Origin: Holophagae bacterium
GTDB lineage: Bacteria; Acidobacteriota; Holophagae; Acanthopleuribacterales; Acanthopleuribacteraceae
Reading direction: 5' to 3'
Assembly: GCA_030429565.1 (NCBI GenBank)
Contig: JAUIFE010000010.1
Location: forward strand, 247,906-311,905
Length of the DNA: 64,000 nt
The translations under genes and the position numbers were made by a program. Positions within the stretch are counted from its first letter, which is position 1, and every line of letters starts with the position of its first letter. Below, piece after piece: positions 8,801-17,508 of the stretch. The notes below the pieces were generated by a model, which was not told the origin of the DNA, made no database searches, and worked only from the letters and a program-made list of their open reading frames with translations.

Positions 8801-9955
8801 CTCTTCACCCTGTAACTGCAGCAGCTCGGTCAACAACGGACATCCGGCGGGAAAAAGGTCGGCGGTGTGGGTGTTGGCTCGGGCAAGGTCGTCGGGAGCC
8901 ACCCCGGCGTTATTGTTTTGCAGGGTCCAATCCGCTTGCACGAGACAACGATTTAACACCAGCGCGGCACCGGAACGGAACATTCCCGGCCGCTCGGCGT
9001 TGGCGCCGACAACCATCACGGCGTTGAAAGGAACCCCTTCGTGGGCGAAGGTGGCGGCAATCTGATTAAGGCTCGCATCGGTGGCGGGATCGCCCTCGTC
9101 AAGCGGTGGGATCTCGACGGCCACACCCTCGGCATAAAAAACAAAACCCGGACGCAGCAAGCCAGGCGTATCGGCATTGGCCGCAATCAAACTCGCAAGG
9201 GTTAAACCGTGGTGATCGGCTAGGGCCGCCGCCGACCAAGCAGGGTGTTCAAGCGTGACGGTCGTGGCGGGAATGTGCAACTCGGTGCCAACCTTCAGCG
9301 GCAAGACGAGGTTATCGGGATCGGCGAGCATATCCCCCACCCGCGCGCGCGGCGGCATGATTTGCGCGGGCGAACTGCCGGCGGTATAGGTGGTGTAATG
9401 GGGCACGGTGAGGCCGTCACCGCCGATCACAACCAGGTGCGCGAGCAAGCGCGAACTCGCGGCTAACCCCAACGCCTGCCAACCCAAACCGTAGTGCGCG
9501 ACAACCGCGGACAAGGTAGGGGTGACGCTGGGATCGGCAAGCGCGACGTCAAGCAGCGAGACATCGCGGGCGAAGCGGTAAGCCTCGGTGACGTAGGTTC
9601 GCAGCACCTGCATGTCGATCGGCAAAAGATCGGGTTGCTCGGCGCCGGGTTGCTGCTGCAAGGTAGTGCTCAGGCCGGCCCCCACGTCGGGTTGTTGGAT
9701 TTGGTACCAAACGGCGGCAAACCGCGCGGCAACATCGGCGGCACCCGCGGCCAAAGCATTACCCGGCTGATTGGGGTCAGGAATCAGTCCGGCCGACTGC
9801 AAGGCGCCAAGGACGGTCACATCGGCGCCGAGGGCACCTTCTCCAGCGGGCGGCGCAAGGGTCCAGGCGATGCTGGTCAACGGCCACGCGGTCACGCCGA
9901 TCAAGGCATCGGTATAGACGACGGGAAGATCAACGGTATGGGTCGGCATTGTCAT
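5885..9955 (-). CDS. Giant protein (1356 aa) with LysM-like segments, last gene of the 21-kb operon
   Basis: I do not recognise a named family over the whole length. The N-terminal 700 residues contain several spaced segments that read like degenerate LysM repeats, for example VAHYGLGWQALGLA, LADHHGLTLASLIAAN, LARAYAVTPGDLLRHN and LNQIAATFAHEGVPFNAV. Each is followed by a Pro/Gly turn and a short beta strand. The C-terminal half is beta-rich and Ala-rich and ends in a basic Lys-Lys. There is no signal peptide and no membrane helix. Its ATG overlaps the TGA of the preceding gene, behind a GGGGGTGAC ribosome site. It opens with DLPVVYTDALIGVTAW, while the preceding protein ends in VELYFQDFFGNR, so the two may be halves of one ancestral chain. 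A structural role in a larger assembly is inference. Confidence 0.72.
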   Translation of the reverse strand: MTMPTHTVDLPVVYTDALIGVTAWPLTSIAWTLAPPAGEGALGADVTVLGALQSAGLIPDPNQPGNALAAGAADVAARFAAVWYQIQQPDVGAGLSTTLQQQPGAEQPDLLPIDMQVLRTYVTEAYRFARDVSLLDVALADPSVTPTLSAVVAHYGLGWQALGLAASSRLLAHLVVIGGDGLTVPHYTTYTAGSSPAQIMPPRARVGDMLADPDNLVLPLKVGTELHIPATTVTLEHPAWSAAALADHHGLTLASLIAANADTPGLLRPGFVFYAEGVAVEIPPLDEGDPATDASLNQIAATFAHEGVPFNAVMVVGANAERPGMFRSGAALVLNRCLVQADWTLQNNNAGVAPDDLARANTHTADLFPAGCPLLTELLQLQGEEAAKAGAAPLGALARAYAVTPGDLLRHNSALAPVVPEHGNRDRPLAALGLPVAGLASLPAAWQTNPPATLPPGTGGITPIALAGLLKRDPTSVLAANQATPNLVLPGCTLRAAPTNHAPAVTTAAADSLNAVFGRFADLGVTLTVAELVQANAGVPFLANGAVILLPPADLFLVCPIGRDRWLFPGSFFPLRTTLTLTRNPALVVAGAEHSDVATVTHCLPAQRLADPDEAEAENLVGFAATVAQVIPGLEVVAGGHGDQQTPDLFALSFVVGAGIEKVSVTPPAPALAGYGNQPYIFALRPLYNQVQRAEAVPIAPLNPATGRLEAAKSANYQGVNVADWAAIWLSGLDLLATAPYATAAYTANPVALGRLLAARQQLADALADGLAAVLADQENAGAAVGSPAWTAARDLVRQRLHSGLKAGYDDGAVLQYRTAVTAPADTAHHCFVGAAVLPNDDGNGRLARLGNAVLSLQNNPDGTFNVPFNMSRQDDLTQVALKPTYAVNQLETNITPVTAGYTESERLQFVRDINAHPPPGYNLSLGTPVVPLPNRSYPSQCALSSQSCSTDPNAEILAAALRWDYHFTVATKGAVHDQLLVTVDVNRPPPVLKTKRNPDALFAALAQYAVVETPLWALLDRLQQPGRKTESATVAALTTYADLAEQVAEAWTAHWANAPRALGESAATPEPGFADPNHRASPAAAPRCAPHRVHVFLVDWQIGEGGRFLTGLSLTTNHPDEGLPWPALAMVLVTGEVVTPAGGDPLRGTRTYLLPEKVAVPVFEEVDLMFTFPALSIAAYQSAAAAVSVQRNTRLLGRPGSRTSAAFVMRTPQIAFPEPVVPLVVVSRPQEMGVWQEDGAAQQIEALLAKLFGDRQPTGELAWSIRYGYTMAKGDPPLVTLLPVALHPRAPVTDTTATQLVQVTKDWRAKANPVTTDAFWVFSLSLYSSVNPAQTRTLLELQQLIFRIATQPNKK

Positions 9956-12900
9956 GGGTCACCCCCCTGACCAGGGTTCAGCCCGCTGCGATTGCCGAAA
10001 AAGTCCTGGAAGTAAAGTTCGACGGTTGCGTTCGCGGGCGCGCCGTTTTGAATGGCAATCCCGGCATAGGGATCGGCCTCGGCAGGCGGCAAATCGTCGC
10101 CGGTAGGCACGTTCGAGCGAGCGAAACGGTGGATGGGAATCACCTGCGCGATGGTCTGACGGCTGTCGTCCTCGCGATCCAACACCTGGGGCCCCACGGC
10201 ACGGCCAGGGCCACTATCTGTAAAGCCGTTCCCTTTCCGCAGACGGTAACCGGCAAGGTTGTAACAGCAGCGCGTGCGCGCTTGGTCATCGCGTTTCTCT
10301 TCAACCGGTTGGTGCAAGACCATGGTGAATCCTACGCTGCCAGGCGCGAGCATGGGTGTTCGCGTCAGGTCGTCGCCGTCCGGCGCGGCTACGAACAATG
10401 CGGTCGCAGCAGGATCGACGGGTACGCCGACCAAGGCAACATTGGTAAAGGGAAACAAACGTCGCAGCGGCCGCGCACCGGCTTGGCTGTGTAACAGCGC
10501 CACGAGGGTGATTTCTGCGCGCCCCTCGTTATCGAACAGGTCCTCGGGGAAACCGTGCCCCGCTAAATCGCGCAGTTGCAACCAAAAACCGCCGCCGCCA
10601 AAAACGCAGGCCTGCCAAAGTAAGGTCAGGAACCCACCGGCCTCGGTCATGGATGCAAAAAAGAGCCTGGGACTAGGCCGTGCACCGTTGTCGCTCGCCT
10701 TGTGCGCGTGATTTTCCGAGGCTAAATTGGTGCGGACAATAAAAGTATCGTCGCGGTCAAGCACGGGCGAAGACAGGCCGGCGGCCAAGCCGGCGGCGGG
10801 TGAACGCGGAAAACCGAACCACAGGTCGGCGTCGTCACAGTGTTTTTGGTCAGCCAAATACCGCCACAGAGCCAAAAGCGTTTTGCGGTCGTCCAAGTCG
10901 GCGCCAACGACATCAACGACGTGGGGCGAACCTGGCACGCGGTTGACCTTAATCGCGATACGCGTAGCCCAGCTCGTATCAGCTTGCAAGGCGGCGGGCG
11001 CATCGGGGCCGAGCGCGGGATCGCTGCGGTAGACGCGCCAGACATCGCGCCGGTCACGGCGAGCAAGCGCACGTAACGCCGGCGTTAACGGCCACAGCGA
11101 AGGCATACCGACGGCCGGCACAGTGTCATCCGAGAGATGGGGCCGTTGCGGCGTGTTCCAAATGAAGCCGTACGGTAACCCGTGACGGGTCGGCCGGCTC
11201 TTGAAAGCGGGCATGGACGCGGGCGCCTGATAGAACTTGGGTTTCAGCAGTTTTGAGGGATAACCGCGAGCCAGCATTCCCTCGTTAATGACCACCGACA
11301 AAAGCTGCTCATCGCGGTCGCCCATGTCAAGCACCATGCCGTCTCGCAAAGCACCGCGCGCGGCGGCCGGATTGGCATCGGCGAAACCGGGAAAACGGGT
11401 CTGATAGGCAGACAGGGCGGCGTCGCGATCCCCCCGGATTTTGGCGCTCTCGCTGTTAACCAATGTCAACCAAGTGACCGCTTGGGTCGGTTTGATTAAA
11501 AGTTCCACGCGAGGCGCCAAGAAAGGCAAAATTGAGTGGGTCGCAGGTCCTGGGAACTGCTGGCCGATAAGTTCGTACATGGCGGCCTGGGTTGCAGGCG
11601 CGCCGGGCACGGGCAAGCGCTGACCGTGCAGCATAAAACGCGAAACCTGGCCGCCAATGTCGCGAATGGGTGCAGCTTGCAACAGTTGCGGCATGAGCGC
11701 GTCAAGCGTGACGGCGGGCAGATGCGGCACGGTCAGCGGTGTGGCGCCGGCCTGAAACCAACCGGCGGTATCGGCACCGATGCGGCCGACGCTCTCCAAG
11801 GTCAGATCGTAATAGGCGGCGAAATCACGGACGGTGGTGGTTTTGCCGGTTTCCGTTGTAAGGATGCAATCGGTAACCACCACCGGCGCCAACGGGGCCA
11901 GCACCGGCGCCGGGCCGATCAGATGAAGAAAGGCATGGTCGGGCACGGCGGCCGACGTGAGACCGGTCATGTCGCTTTCATCCACATGCAATAGACGGGC
12001 GGCCAGATCGCGCAGGGTTTCGTCGCGTAACAAGTGAATGGCGCTTTGGGGCACCAGCACGGGACGGCCGTCGTCGTGCGGGTTGGCGTCGATCACGGTT
12101 TGGCGCCAGGCCGCGAACAAGGGGTCGGCGTCAGGGTACTGCGACAAGGCGGTTACGGCCGCGAGCCGGCCCAGCGTATCGCCGACCAAACGCATCCAGG
12201 TGAGCGGCGGCTGAGCCAGGCCGTTGTAGGCGGCCGGCACGAGAATGGTTTCCGGCAAAGCGCCGTCGGCACCGACGGCGGTCCCGTTAAGCGCGGTGAC
12301 GGCCGCTGCATACCAATTGACACGCGGCGCCATGGTCACCACGTCCAAGCCGGCGTGAAAGCGAACGTAGGTGAGCGCGGCGACCTGGTTCAGGTCGAGC
12401 TTGGTTGGGTTGGCAAAGGTAAAGCCGGCCACGGTCAGCGGGGCACCGACGCGGGTAATGGGTGCATCGAGCGCGGCGGCGGTTTTCAGCCAGCGGTTGG
12501 GGTCGGCCCCCAAGCGTGCACATAATTTTTGAGGACTATCACCTTGCTGGACCTGAGTCTGGAGCGCGGGTGCGGCTAGGCTGAACCCGCCGCCCAGGGC
12601 CCAATCGGGATTGCCGGCGGCAATGCTTTCCGGGGTAACACCGACACACACCGCGATCTCTTGGCCGGGTTGTTGCCCCGCCAAAGTGTCGGGCAGGTCG
12701 GGGTTGAGCGCCAGTAACGCCTCTTCGCTGAGCCCGTAATGGGCGGCGACCTGGTCGCTGGTATCGCCGGCACGCACCACATACGGCAAGGTCACGGACG
12801 GAAAACGGGCGGCGATTTGGCTCAAGGTCTGACTGCCGTCGAGAGCGACGGGAAAGGCGGTCATCAAATTTTGTGCGGCTTGGACGATGGTTTTGGTAAC

Positions 12901-15900
12901 CAGCAACAGGTAATCACGGAACACAACGGAGCCCAGCGATTCCTCGGCGCTGATGCCGCCTCGATCGGGATCGCCAATCTCGGGAGCGGCCGGCGAAAGC
13001 GGCGCAAAACCGGCGGCAACAGCGGCAGCGTAAGCGCTATCAACGGGCTGGTAGGTGGCGAAATCGCGTTTTTCAACCTCACCAATGAGGCCTTTTTCCC
13101 AACCTAAAACGGGCGGCATCGCGAAACACACGCCACCCAAATCCTCGGGGGCCTCCCCATCGGGCAGGCCCGATACACGGAGCAGGAGGTTTGTTGCCAG
13201 AAAGGCGGACAGATTATCGAACGAAAAGCCGTCGTTAAAGGTTTGAGGCCATGCCAGTTGCGTGGCCAGCAAATCGAGCTCACCAGCGTTGACCGTCGCG
13301 TTCTGTGGGTCCAAGCCCAAAGCCGACACCGCCCAACGGAGCAAGCCCTCGGCCAGCACCGCGAATGGGGTTTCGGCTTGGGTTTCGGCGCGCGCGGTCG
13401 GCGTGAACGGCGCGTGGCGGGCGGCGTCGAGACTGAGCGCGGCGGGCGGCGTCGGGCCGTCGATGGTCAGCAACATCACGATTTGATATTGCGCTGAACT
13501 TTTACCGCCGTCGGGCTCGCCTGGCAAGACTAACGACGCATCGCTTACGGTGTAAGTGGGTACCAAGCGCAGGTCCAACGATTGAATGCCGCCGCCGGCG
13601 TATACCGCCGTCTGCCCGTCAAAATTGAGTCGATAATGGCTCGATTCCTCGTCGGCACCGGCAAGCATGGCCAATGGATGCCCGCCACGATCCAGGTGAC
13701 GCAGTAGTCGCGCCCAATCGCCGCGGCCTAAACGGGACCGGCCGCGCATGCGTCGCGAGGCATTGACGGCGGGAGCCACGCCGTTGTGCGGCGGCGCGGG
13801 TTCAATACGACCGCGACCACCGCCGTTCGCGGCACCTTCAGCATCGCTGCGCGCCAGGATCCATGGCGGCGTGTCGGCCTTACCAACGATGAACGAGGCA
13901 TCCAGTGCAACTTCGAAGGAACAGGACACCTTGATAAAACCGGCTTTGACCTTGCCATGGGCTTTGACGTCAATCGAGAGTTCAATCAACGTGCGGCGAT
14001 AGGCCTCCATCGCCAAGGTCACCGAAGCAACGGCATCGACGGTAATATCAATGGTCATTACCTTTAAATTGACCTTGCCGCACAATTTGCCCACAATGCG
14101 CGCCATGCCTTGCGCACTGTAGTACAACGCATCGCCGGCCGCGACATCGTCGGGATTGAACCAAGCCAAGACGCCCTCGAAGACCACTTCCAATTGCACC
14201 AACAAGGACGCTTCCAACGGGCCCTGTTTGATGGTGCGCCCGCAGCGCACCGCCAATCCAAGGCCCAATTCCAACACCGGCGAAAAAATGCCGTTGTCGA
14301 TGGCTGGCACCTTAGACGAGGTGGCGCCGGTGAGTTTGGCAAAATACAACCCACCGATGCCGGTAAAGGCGCCGTAGGTCAGCCCGAAACTGTGGCTGTA
14401 ATCGCGGTTGTGCGGGAAACCCAGGTCGACCTTGAAGTTACCATTGGTGTAAATGTCGACCGCGATGTTGCCGAGGGTCAGGGCCACGGCACCCAGGTTC
14501 AAATGGCGAAAGGCCTTGGGTATTTGCAGACGGCCGCGAAAGACGCCGATGTCCTCAGTGACCTTTTGGTACAGCAACTCAAAACGCAGCCCGGCCAACA
14601 CGCCGGCACGCTCGCCGTCAAGGTCGATCAACAACCCGTACAGGTCGGGATCGTGCAACACGATCTGCAGGGTGACGGTGCCGAGCACGGTTAGGTCGAG
14701 CCCAATTAACCACTGGCCGCCCTCGTCAAACACGAGTTGTCGCGCGCCTGGCTGCTCAAGCGGATTAATTCCGCCAAGCGGAACCGGTTTCATCTGTTCA
14801 CGCATCGCAGCCAGCACGTCGGCGACGGAATTGAGCTTCTCGAGACCGCTCAATGCGACATGTTGACCAAGGCCCAAATAACGCAGATCAACCAAGGCGT
14901 CGCCCTCACCCGGCACCTCGGGTGGGCTGTCGTTGAGGGCGTCCCAACCCAGCGGTTCGGCTTCGGGATTCGCCGGGTCCGGCTTGTTGTAGCTTTTACC
15001 GAGGAACGACCCGGTCAGCTCAATGTTCACACGGGGTTCGCCGCTGTCGCGCTCGTACCGCAAACCAATCGAGGCCAAGGTAAAAAAACCGAGGTGCAGT
15101 TTGATATCGTAGTCAAAGGATACCTTTTGTTTGGCGGGATCGACGACCAACACGAAATGACCGAGATGGATGTGGTCGAGAAAGGTCCAGGGTGCTTTGA
15201 GCCGGAAGTTCGCGTTGGGATTGGCCAAAGCGGCAAAACTGCGAATCAATTCGCCAAACGTCACCCCTTGCATTTCGACACGAATGACGGCGTGGCGCTC
15301 TTTGCCTGCGCCGATATAAGCCGAGCAGCCTTCCAACATGAAGGTGTCGAGTTCAACGCGGAACAGCCAGGTCTGCTCTTGCTCGCGCAACGACACACCG
15401 GCGGTGATGACCAGGTTGTTAAGGGTAAAGGCGCCGGTAACTGAACCCTCGAGCACCATGCTCTCGTCGCCATCATCAGCGCCGCGAGCGGTGCGCAAAA
15501 GCGCATCGTGGCGCGCGAGGGCACTGTCGTCGTCGATGCGCTTGCGGTAAACGACGTCGGTGGCGGCGGCCATACCCAGGGTGAGATTGAGGAGTTGCGG
15601 TTGCCAACGGACAGCCAAGCCGGCGCGGACCCGGTAGGGGTTGCCGGTCGCGGTGGAATACTCTGCCCAAAGCTCGGTCAGCAGCACGTTCAGTGCCGGA
15701 TCGTCTTCCAGCCAAGCCGGTGGCGGCTGACCGATGAAGGCGTAAACAAAGGTGATCAGCTCGAGAGGTTGGCTTGCAAGCCCGCCCTGGAATGTCCACG
15801 CACCGTCGCCGGGATAGTAGGCCCCCATCGCCAGTGCGGCCATTTCCTCCAGCTCGCCGTCACCCGCGTCACCTTCACCGCCTGGCGGCGGGGCTTTGAC

Positions 15901-17493
15901 CAACACCCGACCGCTGAGACCCCCCCAACCGGCAGAAGCTTGCAGGGTGACTGTCAAATCCATTTCCTCAAGCTGGAATTTTATGTTCCCGGCGGAAATC
16001 GCCCAATCACCTTGAACCTGCAGCGTGGCATGCAGGGTACTCTGAGCGAGATTGGCACGGATATACATTGAGTCAACGACCAATCCCTTGCCGACCTTTG
16101 GCTGGGGACCGGAAAAAAAGGTACGCAGCACAACGGGTAAGGACATGGCAAAGGGATAGCGGTTGCGGGCAACCAATTCGCATTCAGGTAAACCGACATT
16201 CACGTCTAGCACGACGGCATCTTTGAGGTGGTCCTCAATCGGTTCACCTTTGCCAGGCGGGCCTTGCCGCGGCGGTGAGAATTCAGTGTTGGTAAACACC
16301 ATGGAACCCCGCAGGTTCGCGCTCCAGTAGGCGACCGAAACACCATCCCAACGCACCAACCAAGTCGCCGCGACATCTTCCATATGTAAAAAGGGAATCG
16401 GCAGATCCCAGCGGGTATTAGATTCGAGGGTTAGCCCGGTGTAGGCAACCCCGATTGGAACGGAAACCTGGTCCGTCCCAACGCTGATCGATTTGGTTTC
16501 AATTCCAGCACGAACATGAGCTACGGAAAATTCTCGCAAGGGTTCCAAGCCGGCGGGCAATTGGAACGCGCGCGCGGGAGCGCCGGGGAAAAACGCGAGT
16601 AAGGCAGCGAAACCGTCGGTTAATGCGAGCGGCGGGTCGATCAAACCCATAAAGTCCAAAACCGAACCGCTAATCATGGGCGGCACCGTCAGCGTTACGG
16701 TATGCGGCGTTGGTGTACGCACGATAATTTGCAGATTCAACAAAACAGCCGAGCTCAAGGATTCTTCATTTATCCCGGCATAAAGGTCGTCGTAGTTGGT
16801 GGTCAACCGCAAACCGGCACCCACGACATCAAGCTTGTCGGCCCAAGTGCGATCGGCCAAGGGAAGCACGCCCTCCAGGTTCAACTTAGCCGGCGTTTTC
16901 GCATCTGCACGGGGATTCATCGGGCCCGCCACAACAAGCCGGGAAACCGCCAACAATCCAAACGCAGGCCCAAGGTTAAGGTCGGCCGGCGCCAACCATC
17001 CGCTGAGGTGCGGGATGGACGCTTCAGCGACGGTCTGGCTGACTTGTTTGGCCGAAACCACCACCCGCGTTTGCGCCAACCGGAGCTGGATGAGAATGGA
17101 ATCCCCGCGCTGGATCCCACCCCCCACCTCGAGGTCGGGAATGCGCGAGTGGGGTAAATCATCGACCAAACGACCCAACATGACCTTGCCATCCTCCATT
17201 TCGGAGGACAGGGTGAGGGTGAGAATGTTTCGCCCCTTTTCATCGACGGTTCCGACCATCGAAAGCGACCATTGCGGAACCACCACCAAGCGGCTTTTGG
17301 GGCGAACGGGCCAGCGCGAGAAACCAATCAAGTGCGCCGCTTTGGGCACCTGTGTCGCTTGGCCGTGCTTGAGATCAAGTTGTTCAACACCCAAGGCCGC
17401 CACCAAAGTCCCCATAAGCGGTAGGATTTCACCGTTGACGACACCGGCTTCGGCCGCGTCGGAAAAAGCTTGATAGAGCTGGTTAATCGACAT
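9952..17493 (-). CDS. Giant beta-rich protein (2513 aa) with a LysM-type segment
   Basis: This is the largest gene of the operon. Residues 1-1200 are long runs of alternating beta strands, with no signal peptide and no membrane segments. The part around 1070-1200 (LELGLGLAVRCGR, LEVVFEGVLAWFNPDD, LAMEAYRRTLIELSIDVKAHG) resembles, from memory, the DUF6603-type domains of very large bacterial and fungal proteins. That match needs a profile search. Around residue 1570 a clear LysM appears (YVVRAGDTSDQVAAHYGL...LNPD), followed to about 1950 by weaker LysM-like repeats (VQQGDSPQKLCARLGADPNRWL, LRDETLRDLAARLLHVDE). The last 500 residues are mixed alpha/beta of unknown family. GGAGC lies 8 nt before the ATG, 15 nt after the hydrolase gene. 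LysM is known to bind glycans such as peptidoglycan. Confidence 0.75.
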   Translation of the reverse strand: MSINQLYQAFSDAAEAGVVNGEILPLMGTLVAALGVEQLDLKHGQATQVPKAAHLIGFSRWPVRPKSRLVVVPQWSLSMVGTVDEKGRNILTLTLSSEMEDGKVMLGRLVDDLPHSRIPDLEVGGGIQRGDSILIQLRLAQTRVVVSAKQVSQTVAEASIPHLSGWLAPADLNLGPAFGLLAVSRLVVAGPMNPRADAKTPAKLNLEGVLPLADRTWADKLDVVGAGLRLTTNYDDLYAGINEESLSSAVLLNLQIIVRTPTPHTVTLTVPPMISGSVLDFMGLIDPPLALTDGFAALLAFFPGAPARAFQLPAGLEPLREFSVAHVRAGIETKSISVGTDQVSVPIGVAYTGLTLESNTRWDLPIPFLHMEDVAATWLVRWDGVSVAYWSANLRGSMVFTNTEFSPPRQGPPGKGEPIEDHLKDAVVLDVNVGLPECELVARNRYPFAMSLPVVLRTFFSGPQPKVGKGLVVDSMYIRANLAQSTLHATLQVQGDWAISAGNIKFQLEEMDLTVTLQASAGWGGLSGRVLVKAPPPGGEGDAGDGELEEMAALAMGAYYPGDGAWTFQGGLASQPLELITFVYAFIGQPPPAWLEDDPALNVLLTELWAEYSTATGNPYRVRAGLAVRWQPQLLNLTLGMAAATDVVYRKRIDDDSALARHDALLRTARGADDGDESMVLEGSVTGAFTLNNLVITAGVSLREQEQTWLFRVELDTFMLEGCSAYIGAGKERHAVIRVEMQGVTFGELIRSFAALANPNANFRLKAPWTFLDHIHLGHFVLVVDPAKQKVSFDYDIKLHLGFFTLASIGLRYERDSGEPRVNIELTGSFLGKSYNKPDPANPEAEPLGWDALNDSPPEVPGEGDALVDLRYLGLGQHVALSGLEKLNSVADVLAAMREQMKPVPLGGINPLEQPGARQLVFDEGGQWLIGLDLTVLGTVTLQIVLHDPDLYGLLIDLDGERAGVLAGLRFELLYQKVTEDIGVFRGRLQIPKAFRHLNLGAVALTLGNIAVDIYTNGNFKVDLGFPHNRDYSHSFGLTYGAFTGIGGLYFAKLTGATSSKVPAIDNGIFSPVLELGLGLAVRCGRTIKQGPLEASLLVQLEVVFEGVLAWFNPDDVAAGDALYYSAQGMARIVGKLCGKVNLKVMTIDITVDAVASVTLAMEAYRRTLIELSIDVKAHGKVKAGFIKVSCSFEVALDASFIVGKADTPPWILARSDAEGAANGGGRGRIEPAPPHNGVAPAVNASRRMRGRSRLGRGDWARLLRHLDRGGHPLAMLAGADEESSHYRLNFDGQTAVYAGGGIQSLDLRLVPTYTVSDASLVLPGEPDGGKSSAQYQIVMLLTIDGPTPPAALSLDAARHAPFTPTARAETQAETPFAVLAEGLLRWAVSALGLDPQNATVNAGELDLLATQLAWPQTFNDGFSFDNLSAFLATNLLLRVSGLPDGEAPEDLGGVCFAMPPVLGWEKGLIGEVEKRDFATYQPVDSAYAAAVAAGFAPLSPAAPEIGDPDRGGISAEESLGSVVFRDYLLLVTKTIVQAAQNLMTAFPVALDGSQTLSQIAARFPSVTLPYVVRAGDTSDQVAAHYGLSEEALLALNPDLPDTLAGQQPGQEIAVCVGVTPESIAAGNPDWALGGGFSLAAPALQTQVQQGDSPQKLCARLGADPNRWLKTAAALDAPITRVGAPLTVAGFTFANPTKLDLNQVAALTYVRFHAGLDVVTMAPRVNWYAAAVTALNGTAVGADGALPETILVPAAYNGLAQPPLTWMRLVGDTLGRLAAVTALSQYPDADPLFAAWRQTVIDANPHDDGRPVLVPQSAIHLLRDETLRDLAARLLHVDESDMTGLTSAAVPDHAFLHLIGPAPVLAPLAPVVVTDCILTTETGKTTTVRDFAAYYDLTLESVGRIGADTAGWFQAGATPLTVPHLPAVTLDALMPQLLQAAPIRDIGGQVSRFMLHGQRLPVPGAPATQAAMYELIGQQFPGPATHSILPFLAPRVELLIKPTQAVTWLTLVNSESAKIRGDRDAALSAYQTRFPGFADANPAAARGALRDGMVLDMGDRDEQLLSVVINEGMLARGYPSKLLKPKFYQAPASMPAFKSRPTRHGLPYGFIWNTPQRPHLSDDTVPAVGMPSLWPLTPALRALARRDRRDVWRVYRSDPALGPDAPAALQADTSWATRIAIKVNRVPGSPHVVDVVGADLDDRKTLLALWRYLADQKHCDDADLWFGFPRSPAAGLAAGLSSPVLDRDDTFIVRTNLASENHAHKASDNGARPSPRLFFASMTEAGGFLTLLWQACVFGGGGFWLQLRDLAGHGFPEDLFDNEGRAEITLVALLHSQAGARPLRRLFPFTNVALVGVPVDPAATALFVAAPDGDDLTRTPMLAPGSVGFTMVLHQPVEEKRDDQARTRCCYNLAGYRLRKGNGFTDSGPGRAVGPQVLDREDDSRQTIAQVIPIHRFARSNVPTGDDLPPAEADPYAGIAIQNGAPANATVELYFQDFFGNRSGLNPGQGGDP

Positions 17494-17508
17494 TCGGTAG
17501 GGCTCCTA

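Noticed and set aside
5855..17473. Many long plus-strand frames opposite the giant operon
   Set aside because: They are shadows of GC-rich minus-strand genes: Arg/Gly/Pro-rich and without ribosome sites or domains.
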